This document shows, piece by piece, positions 14,590 to 23,555 of a DNA stretch of 64,000 bases (positions are counted from its first letter, which is position 1; each line of letters begins with the position of its first letter). Under the pieces are notes generated by a model, which was not told where the DNA came from, did not search any database, and was given only the letters and a program-made list of their open reading frames with translations. A program made the translations under genes and the position numbers. Origin of the DNA: Streptomyces melanogenes (GTDB lineage Bacteria; Actinomycetota; Actinomycetes; Streptomycetales; Streptomycetaceae); the NCBI RefSeq assembly GCF_014649795.1, contig NZ_BMTS01000012.1:186001-250000 (forward strand), in the 5' to 3' direction.

Positions 14590-16920
14590 TCAGCCCGTCT
14601 CAGGGTCGTTGCCCTGCTGGTTCTCGCGCGAGTTGCCCTTCACGTATCCCAGATCCACAGCATCCTGCAGATCCTGTGCGAACTCGCTTCTGGACCAGAT
14701 CCCGTGGTAGCTCATGAAGCGCTTCATGGGTGACTCCGCGCTGTACTCCCCCGCCTTGAAGACGGCGGTCTTCTGTTCCCGGGTGAGCTCCTCGATCTTC
14801 TCCTTGTGGTCGTCGACCTTCTTGTCCGACCAGTCGCCCACTACCTGACCGGCGATCTGTTCCACAGCGCCATGACTCGTGTCCACGGCCAGCGGCACGA
14901 GAACGGCGGCCGCCCCGGCCGCCGCCGCGGTGGCTGGTAGGAAGGCCACACCCGCGGCGATCGCCGAGGTCGTACCGAACTCCACCCAGGCGGAACGCTT
15001 GGCGTGCGCCTTCTCGTACTCCTCGTGCTTCTTCATTCCCTCGGCTTCGACCTGGTCGGCCCGGGACTGGTCGAGCATTCCCTGCACCTCGGCGCCGGTC
15101 CGGAGAGCCTGCCGCATCGCCCCTTCGTGCATCTGGCCGTCGGGGCCAATCTGCGCCTCGAGCATGCTGGTTGTGTAGATACGCTCGGCAGTCGTCATCG
15201 AGGCGTAGGAGTCCGGATGCTGTCCCAGCGTGCTCAGGAATTTGAGGGCTTCGTCGTGGGTGAACTGAGCATGCGATCCCGAATTCCCACCTGGGGCGAA
15301 AACGCTGTCCGGCTGATTGTCGTCGATGGCTCGATTAATGTCGTCGAGATACCCCGCCCCCATGCTCCCAAGGCTGTCGGCCAGCGCCTCCTGATGCCGC
15401 AGCAGCTTGGGATCTTCCCCGTACTTCGCCACCACGTCCTGCATGATCTGCGCTGATGTCTCGTCTCGTCGCAGCTGTGGGTGGGGATCATCCCAGGCAT
15501 GCCCGAGTGTCGCAGCCTCCAACGCATGCCCGAACGCATCCGTCGTATAGCCCGCAGACTTCCTGGCGTCACCCGGATCGTGACCGTCAATATCAGGGAA
15601 GGACTTATAGCCCTCCCGGCCGAAATAGTCGAGGTAATTTCCGATCGGGCGACCGGACGCGTCCTTCCCCAAATCCGCCGCCCCGCTCCCGACCGTCCCA
15701 TCCTCGTTGTACGCAGTCGGCTCGGCAGAGAAGAACCGCTTCGACGCCTCCGGGCTGTGGCCGAGTGCCTCCAGCATGGACGTCACCGGGTCGCAGCCGG
15801 AACCGTTCAACCCGGACGGATTGAACGGGTTCTTCTGCCAGCCCCCGACCGGCTTCGTGTCCGCGAACAGATACGGGTTCTTCTGGTGCAGCTGAACCAC
15901 ATGCTCGGCAATCGGATTGAGGAACCTGGGGTCGTAGTTTCCGTAGCGCATGATCCCGCCGAGCAGCTGATACCCGTACGGCGGATTCGTGTCGTACTTC
16001 GCCAGCGCAATCCGCTCGGTGCCGAGCTTCCGTAGCTCGCCGCCCCAACTGTCCTGCAGATGCCACTTGTTGTCGGGATCGGTCGCGGTGGCCAGATTGA
16101 GCCCGAGGTTCTTCTGCAGTTCCTGAACGTCCTTGAGCCGCTCCTTGTCCACCCTCGCGTAGTCGTACGTATCGGTCGACAACTGCCCGAAGAATTCGAG
16201 CGCACCCTTCGGCCCCAGCTTCGCGTAGAACGTCGTGGCGAACTCCGCCGACCCGTGGTTGTCCCGCAACAACTCATTGAGCTGGTCGAGTTCGGTGTGG
16301 CTGATGGCCCGCCCCTTGGAGGCGAGGTCGACGGCCCGCTGCGCTTCCTCCGCGTCCAGGCTGGAGAACCGGGGCGCGGTGAAGTTGTGGTCGTCCGTGA
16401 CGTTCGCCGCCAGCGCGAGGCGCAGCGACTCGTCGGCGTCGCCGCACTCCTCGACCAGCGCGGTGACCCGCCGCTGCCACTCCGCGAGGTTATCGTTCTG
16501 CTTCTTCAGTTCAAGGGAGAAGTCCGGGGCGTGGCGGGCCGTGTAGTCGCCGGAGACGGAGTAGCGGGCGGTGACCTTGCCATGGGAATCGACGACGATG
16601 CCGGCTTTGTCCGAACCGTCGACGATCTTCTGTAACTCGTCCTTCGCCCGCTTGAACGCCGCGTACCCGTCGTTCAGGACCGCGTGGATCCCCTTCGCCT
16701 CCGCCGCCGCGTCCTCGAACTCCTTGGCCGTCTTGCCGATGAAGGCCCTGGTCACACCGGCGTTCACCCCGGCCCAGTCGGCCGCGTCGGCGTGCGCCTT
16801 CATCCCCTTACGGGCTTCCTCGGCCAGGGTTTTCAGTCTGCCGACCATGTCCGACCAGTCGTCGACCGCCACCTTCAGCTTGTCGAGCGGCGCGTTCACC
16901 ACGTCGTCGTACGTGAGCAT
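14590..16920 (-). CDS. Large WXG/LXG-like secreted-type protein, unknown
   Basis: A 776-aa protein starting MLTYDDVVNAPLDKL. The first 140 residues are a helical hairpin-type domain (KVAVDDWSDMVGRLKTLAEEARKG ... ADWAGVNAGVTRAFIGKTAKEF) resembling WXG100/LXG modules of type VII substrates. The middle (about 200-560) is soluble, rich in Asp and Gly, with repeated short DPRF/DPKLL/DPDNK patches. Near residue 650 a hydrophobic Ala-rich segment (FGTTSAIAAGVAFLPATAAAAGAAAVLVPLAV) occurs, as in colicin-like or membrane-inserting proteins. The C-terminus is charged. It has no Sec signal. Proteins like this are often annotated DUF6571 or hypothetical in Streptomyces. Its neighbours, including the mycosin, suggest T7SS export; function unknown. 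Confidence 0.75.
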   Translation of the reverse strand: MLTYDDVVNAPLDKLKVAVDDWSDMVGRLKTLAEEARKGMKAHADAADWAGVNAGVTRAFIGKTAKEFEDAAAEAKGIHAVLNDGYAAFKRAKDELQKIVDGSDKAGIVVDSHGKVTARYSVSGDYTARHAPDFSLELKKQNDNLAEWQRRVTALVEECGDADESLRLALAANVTDDHNFTAPRFSSLDAEEAQRAVDLASKGRAISHTELDQLNELLRDNHGSAEFATTFYAKLGPKGALEFFGQLSTDTYDYARVDKERLKDVQELQKNLGLNLATATDPDNKWHLQDSWGGELRKLGTERIALAKYDTNPPYGYQLLGGIMRYGNYDPRFLNPIAEHVVQLHQKNPYLFADTKPVGGWQKNPFNPSGLNGSGCDPVTSMLEALGHSPEASKRFFSAEPTAYNEDGTVGSGAADLGKDASGRPIGNYLDYFGREGYKSFPDIDGHDPGDARKSAGYTTDAFGHALEAATLGHAWDDPHPQLRRDETSAQIMQDVVAKYGEDPKLLRHQEALADSLGSMGAGYLDDINRAIDDNQPDSVFAPGGNSGSHAQFTHDEALKFLSTLGQHPDSYASMTTAERIYTTSMLEAQIGPDGQMHEGAMRQALRTGAEVQGMLDQSRADQVEAEGMKKHEEYEKAHAKRSAWVEFGTTSAIAAGVAFLPATAAAAGAAAVLVPLAVDTSHGAVEQIAGQVVGDWSDKKVDDHKEKIEELTREQKTAVFKAGEYSAESPMKRFMSYHGIWSRSEFAQDLQDAVDLGYVKGNSRENQQGNDPETG

Positions 16921-16966
16921 GTCCTGATACCGACCTTGGGTAGCTCGAAGTCCCTCTACTTGTCGC

Positions 16967-17401
16967 TTACTTCAGGTACTCGTCGATCCGCGACACCGCG
17001 ATCAGCTCGCCCCCGACGCGCTCGTCGTCCTTGGCGTGGGCGGCCATCGAGTAGTCGAGGTGGTTGGGGATCTGCGCGCAGGCGTCGCTGAGGGTGCGCA
17101 GCTGGGTGTCCCACTTGGCGCGGACCTTCGCCAGCTCACCGCCGCTGGTGAAGTTGCGGGCGCTCAGCGCGGTCGCGGCGGCGCCGGTGGATTCGCGTGC
17201 GTGATTGCCGTCGCGCTTGAGCCCGTCGTGGAGCTTGAAGGCGTCCCCGCCGACCACGCCGAGGTCGTCGCGCCGGACGCTGAGGTCTGCGGCACCGGGG
17301 CCGTTCGTCCCGCTCGGCCCGTTGTCCGCGCGGTTCAGCCGCATCGCCACGTTTGCTGCCGCGCTGGCGTGCGCCTGGCGCCACTCTTCCTCGAACGACA
17401 T
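16967..17401 (-). CDS. Small helical WXG100-like partner protein
   Basis: A 144-aa protein from ATG 17401 (MSFEEEWRQAHASAAANV). It is mostly helical, without signal peptide or membrane segments. It ends in a conserved-looking segment NHLDYSMAAHAKDDERVGGELIAVSRIDEYLK. The DEYLK end sits where T7SS export signals of the YxxxD/E kind occur but does not match exactly. Placed 46 bp upstream of the 776-aa gene, it is probably its co-exported partner or chaperone. The longer frame from 17482 lacks a good ribosome site and the conserved MSFEEEW start argues against it. Confidence 0.75.
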   Translation of the reverse strand: MSFEEEWRQAHASAAANVAMRLNRADNGPSGTNGPGAADLSVRRDDLGVVGGDAFKLHDGLKRDGNHARESTGAAATALSARNFTSGGELAKVRAKWDTQLRTLSDACAQIPNHLDYSMAAHAKDDERVGGELIAVSRIDEYLK

Positions 17402-17575
17402 GCGGATCCCGCCCCCGTACGCCCCCGGACGACTCTTTACCGTTTCCACAACGTACGGACGCCACGCTCTTCGCGCCAGCACATGGTCCGGCTATGGGGT
17501 TACGTGGCCGTTTCATCCCCCCTGAATGGCTGGGATGGGGCCGGTGGGTTGACGTGGGCCGCTGTTGTACGTGGC

Positions 17576-18802
17576 CTAGGTGGTGCGGCGCCGTCGCGAA
17601 CGTACGAGCGGTACGGCTACGGCTGCCCCTACGACTGCCACCGCTCCGATTCCGATCCAGAGGCCTGTGTTGCCGCCGCTGTCGCCGTCGGTGTCGCTGG
17701 CTGCCGTTTGCGGGGCGGCGGGCTTGGAAGTGGCGGGTGTGCTTGAAGGGGCCTGGGGGGAAGGGGAGTTGGCGGCGGCGGCCAGGTCGGGGAGCGGGTA
17801 CTCGTTCGCCGGGCCGGGGTCGCCTGGGTTCGTCAGGGCGATACGGGGGCGGACGACTCCGTAACCGATGTAGTCCGTGCGCTTCTCACCGTTACGGGGG
17901 CCGCCGGCCGTGTTGAGCATGACCCGGAGGACCTGGTTGTTGGTCCACTGGGGGTATTTGGACCAGATCAGGGCGGCGGAGGCGGAGGCGAGGGCGGTGG
18001 CGTCGCTTGTGCCGTGGCTGGTGCAGATCCGGGTGCCGCCGCCACATGCTTCCGTCATCTCGTCCCCGGGCGCTGCGAGGTCGACCTGCGGACCGTGCTG
18101 CGACTCCTTGGTCGCCTCGATCTTCTTGTCGACAGCGGCCACACCCACTACCCCGGGGGTGGCTGCCGGGTATTCGACCGGGTTGCCCTTGTCTCCACCG
18201 TTGCCGACGCCGGCGAAGATCAGGGAGCCTTTGGACAACGCATACTTCACTGCAGCGGTGAGTTCGTCCGCCCCTTCCGGCGCAGCTTGCGAAATATTGA
18301 TCACCTTTGCGCCGTGATCCGCGGCATAACGGATCCCCTCACTCACTTTCTGGAGCCACATGGGGATGTTCGCCAGTTTCGCCCCCTCCGTGTCCTTCGG
18401 AAGCCGCACTGGAAGAACCTTTGCCCCGGGTGCCAGACCGTAGGACCCCTCCGCTGCCGACCTCTTGCCCGTCGCCGCAATCAAGGCAGCCATACCAGTG
18501 CCGTGGCCGTCCCAGTCGGAGTTCTCGTCGCCTTGCTTGCTGGAGAGATCAAGACCGGGCAGCACCTGTCCCCGGAGGTCGGCCAGAGTGTCGTCGACAC
18601 CGCTGTCGATGACCGCGACAGTGACGCCCTTGCCCGTGCTGATCTTCCACATCTCATCCGCTTTCATGGCGTCGAGATGCCACTGCCGCTCGCGGACAGT
18701 CTCCGCGTGGGCGGGCGTGGCGGCAATGCCCACCAGCAGGGCCCCCAAGACGACGGACACGGCACGGCCGTGCCTCATGACTCGATGGCTGCTGGTAGGC
18801 AT
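17576..18802 (-). CDS. mycP: Mycosin-type subtilisin protease (type VII secretion)
   Basis: A 408-aa S8 peptidase. The signal peptide (residues 1-33, ending TPAHAE) is followed by the catalytic domain with the full triad: D66 (VAVIDSGVDD), H100 (DWDGHGTGMAAL) and S266 (SHGTSDATALAS). N201 (GVGNGG) is the oxyanion residue. A proline/serine/threonine-rich linker (about 335-375) leads to a C-terminal membrane anchor (LWIGIGAVAVVGAAVAVPLV) and an arginine-rich cytoplasmic tail. This is the mycosin architecture of ESX/T7SS systems. No EccB, EccC, EccD or EccE genes are near, so this is an orphan copy. It is 19 bp downstream of the WXG/Pro-Gly-rich gene. Confidence 0.94.
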   Translation of the reverse strand: MPTSSHRVMRHGRAVSVVLGALLVGIAATPAHAETVRERQWHLDAMKADEMWKISTGKGVTVAVIDSGVDDTLADLRGQVLPGLDLSSKQGDENSDWDGHGTGMAALIAATGKRSAAEGSYGLAPGAKVLPVRLPKDTEGAKLANIPMWLQKVSEGIRYAADHGAKVINISQAAPEGADELTAAVKYALSKGSLIFAGVGNGGDKGNPVEYPAATPGVVGVAAVDKKIEATKESQHGPQVDLAAPGDEMTEACGGGTRICTSHGTSDATALASASAALIWSKYPQWTNNQVLRVMLNTAGGPRNGEKRTDYIGYGVVRPRIALTNPGDPGPANEYPLPDLAAAANSPSPQAPSSTPATSKPAAPQTAASDTDGDSGGNTGLWIGIGAVAVVGAAVAVPLVRSRRRRTT

Positions 18803-18821
18803 ACGCTTCCTTCGTAAGGGC

Positions 18822-20399
18822 TCAGTCGATTACAGGCGGCACAATACGGCGGTCGCTCTGCTGCCAGGTCTCTTCGTCCTCGGTGAGGTAGTCGGGACGC
18901 TCGCTTCCGCGCTCGTCCCGCCGCCCGGGGGCGCCGTGCGTGCCAGGCGGGATCATGCCGCCTCGCCCGGCCCGACCTGCCTGAGAGCCGCCGTCCGTGT
19001 TGCGTACGAGACCGGAGCCGCCCTCGGTGAAGGGGCGACCGCTACGGGTGCCGGGCGTGGTGGGACGACCGCCGACGATGCCGCCGGGCTCGCCCGCCAG
19101 GCGGCGTCCGCCGGAGACCCCGCCTCGGGGGCCTCCCCCACCGAGGCCGCCGCCCGGGCCGTGGGCCATCGGGGGCCGGCCCTGCGTCGCGCCCTCGTGA
19201 CCGACGACGGTGCCCCGGGGGATGCCGGTGGTCGGACGACCGGTGCTGGGCGGTACCTGGCGGCCGCCGACGATGCCGTTCTCGCGCGGCACCTTGCTTG
19301 TGGGCAGACCGCCCACAGTGTTCTGGCTCGGCAGACCAGGTCCGCGCAGACCGCCTGTCGCCTGCCGTCCGCCCACGACACCAGGACCGGGGAGCCCGTT
19401 CTTACCACCTCCACCGAAGGGGGAAGGCGGCATCACGGGCGGCTGCGCCAGGGGCACGTCCGGCCTACCGGTCAGCGGAGGGGGAGTTGGGACGACTTGG
19501 GAGGTGGGCCCACCCGGGGTTGTTGGCGGCAGCGTGTCCAGACCGTTGATCTCCGTTCCGACAGGCCGATCAGGCATGTGAGTCGGAGCGATCACGGAAG
19601 CAGGCGTCACGTGGTGCGGTGTCCCCACCGTGCCGCTAGGCGGCGCCGAAGGGGTCGTCAGGTGTCCGACTGTCTGCGTGGTCGAAGTCTTGCTTCCCCG
19701 AGACGTGGACGTCTGCGCTCCCCCGATGTAATGGCGCTCGTCAACTGCCCGGGCCTCCGGCACAAACACCGCCGGCGGCGGCGGAAACACCGGCGGCCGC
19801 AGCGCAGCTATCTGCTCCCCCGAGTGCACGTACGCGTCAGCCAACCGCTTCAGCCCCTGCACCGCCTCCTGCCGCTGACCCTCCATCTTCTCGTTGAGGC
19901 CGGTCAGCTTGGCCGAGGCGTCGCGGGCGTCCTTCTGGCCGTCGGGGTCGTGGTGGGCGGCCACGTACAGCTTCTGGGTGTCCGTGGCCTCCTTCTTGAG
20001 CGCGGGGTCGTAGGCCGGGACCGAGGACTTGACCTGGGCGATCGCGTTCGAGACGGCGTCCAGGGTGGTCGACGCGGCGTTGCTGTACGCGCCCAGGCCC
20101 AGCGTGGCCATCGCCGCGTCGTGGCCCCAGTCGGTGAACGCCTTCGCGCCCTCGCCCGTCCAGACGACGCGGCTCATGTGGGCCTTCAGGTCGTCGCCGA
20201 TCTCGGTGATCGTCTTGGCCGCGTCGGCGAGCTTCTTGGCGAGGTGGGAGGCGGAGTCGGCCTTCATGCCCTGGACCATGGTCCAGAGCTCCTGGTGCGA
20301 CTTCTGCTCGAAGTTGGTCCGCTCCAGCGGCGGGGTCTTCGGCGCGCCCTGCCCCCGCTCCTGCCCGGGCCCGGGCCCCTTCCCCTTGTTCTCAGCCAT
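18822..20399 (-). CDS. WXG-domain protein with Pro/Gly-rich repeats and YxxxD export tail
   Basis: A 525-aa protein. After a basic, glycine-rich leader, residues about 30-200 form long helices with the WXG turn W80-T-G82 (VVWTGEGAKAFTDWG), like PPE/WXG100 substrates. The region about 210-480 is proline- and glycine-rich and disordered, with recurring (I/V)VGGRQ/P motifs at several positions (GVVGGRQATGG, GIVGGRQVPPS, GIVGGRPTTPG). The C-terminus, YLTEDEETW...RRIVPPVID, contains a YxxxD pattern at Y504-D508, a type VII export signal. It directly precedes the mycosin gene, so it is the likely substrate or structural partner of that protease. Confidence 0.85.
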   Translation of the reverse strand: MAENKGKGPGPGQERGQGAPKTPPLERTNFEQKSHQELWTMVQGMKADSASHLAKKLADAAKTITEIGDDLKAHMSRVVWTGEGAKAFTDWGHDAAMATLGLGAYSNAASTTLDAVSNAIAQVKSSVPAYDPALKKEATDTQKLYVAAHHDPDGQKDARDASAKLTGLNEKMEGQRQEAVQGLKRLADAYVHSGEQIAALRPPVFPPPPAVFVPEARAVDERHYIGGAQTSTSRGSKTSTTQTVGHLTTPSAPPSGTVGTPHHVTPASVIAPTHMPDRPVGTEINGLDTLPPTTPGGPTSQVVPTPPPLTGRPDVPLAQPPVMPPSPFGGGGKNGLPGPGVVGGRQATGGLRGPGLPSQNTVGGLPTSKVPRENGIVGGRQVPPSTGRPTTGIPRGTVVGHEGATQGRPPMAHGPGGGLGGGGPRGGVSGGRRLAGEPGGIVGGRPTTPGTRSGRPFTEGGSGLVRNTDGGSQAGRAGRGGMIPPGTHGAPGRRDERGSERPDYLTEDEETWQQSDRRIVPPVID

Positions 20400-20435
20400 G
20401 TCGCCGCACCGCCATCCCCTGCAATCCGCGCTCCA

Positions 20436-21041
20436 TCAGATCGACCCGCCCGTCGCACCCTTGTCCGGCGCCTTCGGCGCGGGCGCGCCGGCCGTGCCGG
20501 GCGCGTCCGTCCCGTACAGCTCCTGCTGCCGGTGGAGCTCCCCGCTGATCGCCCGCATCCGGTCCCGTACGTCCGCGTCCACGCCGTCGTACCCGTTCTC
20601 CGCCGCCAGGACCGCGATGCACAGGCCCTCGATCTGCATGCCGAGGGCCTTGGAGAGCTGGCCGATCTGGTCGTGCACGATCTCGTACGTGCCGTACAGG
20701 AACGCGCTCTCCTTCAAGTCCTCCGGGCCCAGTTCGGACTTGGTCAGGCGGTCCGCGCCGATCTTGACGGACGCCGCCTCCGAGTCGTTGAGCTTGGTGA
20801 GCAGCGCGTCGACCCGCTTCTTGAAGGTGAGCATCGACTCGGCCTCGCGCGCGAGGTCGGCCGCCGCCACGACGGCGGCACCGGCCGCCGCGCCGATGAC
20901 CGGCATCATCCCGAGCACGGGTGCCAGCGTGTTCACCCCGGGCCCCACGTCCCCGCCGCCGTCCTGCGCCACAGTCGCCTCCCCGTTCCCCGTTCCCCGT
21001 TCCCCCACTGCTTCAGAAGTAACTGTAGCCAGCACCTCTGA
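20436..21041 (-). CDS. Helical protein of the mycosin locus, unknown
   Basis: A 201-aa protein opening the locus. I choose GTG 21041 (VSEVLATVTSEAVGERG), six nt after a GGGGGAG ribosome site; the upstream TTG at 21059 overlaps that site. An Ala/Gly-rich hydrophobic segment at about 45-62 (VLGMMPVIGAAAGAAVVAAADL) is followed by amphipathic helices (MLTFKKRVDALLTKLNDSEAASVKIG ... AFLYGTYEIVHDQIGQLSKAL). The end is proline-rich and disordered. Its position, 36 bp before the WXG gene, suggests a paired WXG-like partner. A short CCCGTTC-type tandem repeat encodes ERGTGNGE near its start. Confidence 0.75.
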   Translation of the reverse strand, partial: SEVLATVTSEAVGERGTGNGEATVAQDGGGDVGPGVNTLAPVLGMMPVIGAAAGAAVVAAADLAREAESMLTFKKRVDALLTKLNDSEAASVKIGADRLTKSELGPEDLKESAFLYGTYEIVHDQIGQLSKALGMQIEGLCIAVLAAENGYDGVDADVRDRMRAISGELHRQQELYGTDAPGTAGAPAPKAPDKGATGGSI

Positions 21042-21221
21042 CACCAAGCACTCCCCCAATGGTCAATTGGTTCCCCGGGATGGGCATTTGAGGGTAGAGG
21101 GGGGATGCGACAGGGATACGGAAGGGTCAAATCCCTTCAGGGTGGCCGGTGGCAGAAACGGGTGTGGGGCGGGTCAGCGCCCGCCCCACTCCACCGATCA
21201 ACCAGCCTGGGCGGACCGCTC

Positions 21222-23555
21222 CTACGCGCCCGCCGCCGCCACAACCACCGCAGCCTGAGGCCGAATCGGCAACCGGTTCACCGGCCGCCCCGTAGCCGCC
21301 CGTACCGCCGACGCGACCGCCGCCGGGGACGTCACCACCGGGACCGCGCTCGCCGCCTTCGCGCCGAAGGGGGCCACCACGTCGCGCTCCTCGACCAGTT
21401 TGACGATGCGGATGTCGGGGGCGTCCAGGGCCGTGGGGAGGGCGTAGCCCGTCAGGTCGGGGTGGCGGATCAGGCCGCGGGCCGTGCGGAGGTTCTCCGT
21501 CAGGGCCGCGCCGACCCCCTGCGTCACGCCCGCCTCGATGCGGGCCGCCAGCTGGCCGGGGTTGAGGACCCGGCCCACGTCCTGGGCGACCGCGAGCTCC
21601 ACCACCCGTACCGAACCCAGCTCGATGTCCACGTCCACCACCGCGCGGATCGCGCAGAAGGCCAGGCCCACGAACGCGTCGCCCTGGCCCGTCTCGTCCA
21701 GCGGCTCGGTGGGGTGCGGGCGGCACTGGGCCGTGGCCCAGAGTTCCTTGCCGTCCATCGCCTCGGTGACCGTCGTGGAGAGGACGCCGTCGTACGACGT
21801 GATCTTGCCGTCGGCGATCTGGAGCAGTTCCGTGGACATGCCGAATTTGTGCGCCAGGGGCTGGAGCAGTTGCGTGCGGACCATCTTCGCCGCTCGTTCC
21901 ACCGCCCCGCCGGACACCCATGTGTGGCGGCCGTGCGACGCCGGGCCCGCGGGGGGCTGGTCCGTGTCGACCGGGGCCACGTGGACCTCTTCGATGCCCA
22001 GGGTCTCCTGGACGATCTGGCGGGCGAGCGTGGTGAAGCCCTGGCCCGTGTCGACCGCCGCGCAGATCACCGTGGCCACACCGTCCTGCACCTTGACCGT
22101 GGCCGTCGACACCTCGTCCGTGCCCTCGGCGCCCAGCATGTGCACCATGCCCAGCGCGTAGCCCACGCCCCGGCGCACCGCGCCCGGCTCTCCCGCGCCC
22201 TCGGGGCCGCCCGGCAGCAGCCAGTCGTCCTCGGGGTCGTCCTTGGGGAGGGTGGGGAGGGGGAAGTCCCTTACGGCAGTGAGGAGTTCGGCCACCGGGG
22301 CCGGGCAGGTCACCGTCTGGCCCGTCGGCAGCAAGTCGCCTGTCGCCAGCACGTTGCGCAGGCGCAGCTCCGCCGGGTCCAGGCCCAGCTTGGCCGCCAG
22401 CTTGTCCATCTGGCCCTCGTAGGCCGCGCACACCTGCATCGCGCCCTCGCCCCGGACATGGCCGGAGGGCGGGTTGTTCGTACGGACCGCCCAGCCCTCG
22501 ACGAAGGCGTGCGGGACGACGTACGGGCCGCAGGCGAACGCCACCGCGGCCGCGAGGGACTCGGAGGACGCCTCGGCGTACGCGCCCGCGTCCAGCAGGA
22601 TCTGCGCCTCCACCTTCACCAGGCGGCCCTCCGCGTCCGCGTGGTGGCGGTAGCGCAGCAGCGTCGGGTGGCGGTGGGCGTGTCCCAGGAACGACTCCTC
22701 GCGGGTCGCCGTCAGCTTCACCGGGCAGCCGGTCCGCAGCGCCAGCAGGCCCAGCGGGAGCTGGAAGCCGGAGTCCTCGCGGTCGCCGGTGGCGCCGGGG
22801 ACGCCGGTGACGACCACCTTCACGCGCTCCGGGTCCAGGCCGAAGCACGCCGCCGCGAGGTCGCGGTCGGCGTGCGGGTCGGTGGACGCGGTGTAGATCT
22901 CCACGCCGCCGTCGGGGCGCGGCACCGCGAGCCCCGCCTCGGCGCCGATCGGGGCCGGGTCCTGGCGGCCGATCCGGTACAGCCCCTCCACCACGACCTC
23001 GCCGGTCACGTCCGGGTCGCCGTACTGGAGCGGGATGTGGCGGATCAAGTTGCCGTCGGGGTGCAGGGGTTCGGCCGCGAACGCCTTCTCCGGGTCGGTG
23101 ACCGGCTCCAGGAGCTCGTACTCGACCGCGATCGCCGCCGCCGCGAGCCGGGCCGTGTCGGGGTGGTCGGCGGCCACCGCCGCGATCGGCTCGCCGTGGT
23201 GGCGCACCACGTCGGCGGCGAAGACCGGGCGGTCCGCGACGCCCCGGCCGTGCGCGGCGTCGCCGGGCACGTCGGCGTGGGTCACCACGGCCCGTACGCC
23301 CGGCATCTCGGCCGCCGCCGAGGTGTCGATCGAGACGATCCGGGCCGACGCGTGCGGCGAGCGCAGCACGGCCGCCCACAGCAGGCCCTCGGCCCACAGG
23401 TCGGAGGCGTACGGGAAGGTGCCCTCGGTCTTGGCGCGCGCGTCGGCGGGGCGCAGCGAGGCGCCGAGCCCGTGGCCGGGCGCGGTCGGCTGCTCCGGGC
23501 CGGTGCCCGTACCGTCGACCGCCGCGGTCGTCGCGGTGGCTGCGTCGTTGCTCAC
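21222..23555 (-). CDS. Molybdenum hydroxylase large subunit (xanthine dehydrogenase family)
   Basis: A 777-aa catalytic subunit binding the molybdopterin cofactor. It begins at GTG 23555, overlapping the Fe-S subunit stop as GTGA. An N-terminal domain (GLGASLRPADARAKTEGTFPYASDLW ... ADHPDTARLAAAAIAVEYE) precedes the Mo-binding domains with HTWVSGGAVERAAKM, TGQGDAFVGLAF and the C-terminal EAGVTQGVGAALTENL. Xanthine dehydrogenase or a related purine/aldehyde oxidation is the likely reaction. The gene order FAD-FeS-Mo matches coxMSL/xdh operons. Substrate specificity is not certain from sequence, and no purine genes lie adjacent. Confidence 0.92.
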   Translation of the reverse strand: MSNDAATATTAAVDGTGTGPEQPTAPGHGLGASLRPADARAKTEGTFPYASDLWAEGLLWAAVLRSPHASARIVSIDTSAAAEMPGVRAVVTHADVPGDAAHGRGVADRPVFAADVVRHHGEPIAAVAADHPDTARLAAAAIAVEYELLEPVTDPEKAFAAEPLHPDGNLIRHIPLQYGDPDVTGEVVVEGLYRIGRQDPAPIGAEAGLAVPRPDGGVEIYTASTDPHADRDLAAACFGLDPERVKVVVTGVPGATGDREDSGFQLPLGLLALRTGCPVKLTATREESFLGHAHRHPTLLRYRHHADAEGRLVKVEAQILLDAGAYAEASSESLAAAVAFACGPYVVPHAFVEGWAVRTNNPPSGHVRGEGAMQVCAAYEGQMDKLAAKLGLDPAELRLRNVLATGDLLPTGQTVTCPAPVAELLTAVRDFPLPTLPKDDPEDDWLLPGGPEGAGEPGAVRRGVGYALGMVHMLGAEGTDEVSTATVKVQDGVATVICAAVDTGQGFTTLARQIVQETLGIEEVHVAPVDTDQPPAGPASHGRHTWVSGGAVERAAKMVRTQLLQPLAHKFGMSTELLQIADGKITSYDGVLSTTVTEAMDGKELWATAQCRPHPTEPLDETGQGDAFVGLAFCAIRAVVDVDIELGSVRVVELAVAQDVGRVLNPGQLAARIEAGVTQGVGAALTENLRTARGLIRHPDLTGYALPTALDAPDIRIVKLVEERDVVAPFGAKAASAVPVVTSPAAVASAVRAATGRPVNRLPIRPQAAVVVAAAGA

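Noticed and set aside
18465..21041. 858-aa plus-strand open frame across the mycosin and WXG genes
   Set aside because: It is an antisense shadow of high-GC genes with low-complexity Arg/Gly-rich translation, no ribosome site and no domains. The minus-strand genes have clear motifs.
13744..21060. tRNA-Cys as the integration site of the mycosin locus
   Set aside because: No integrase, excisionase or duplicated tRNA 3' end was found at the other edge near 21060.
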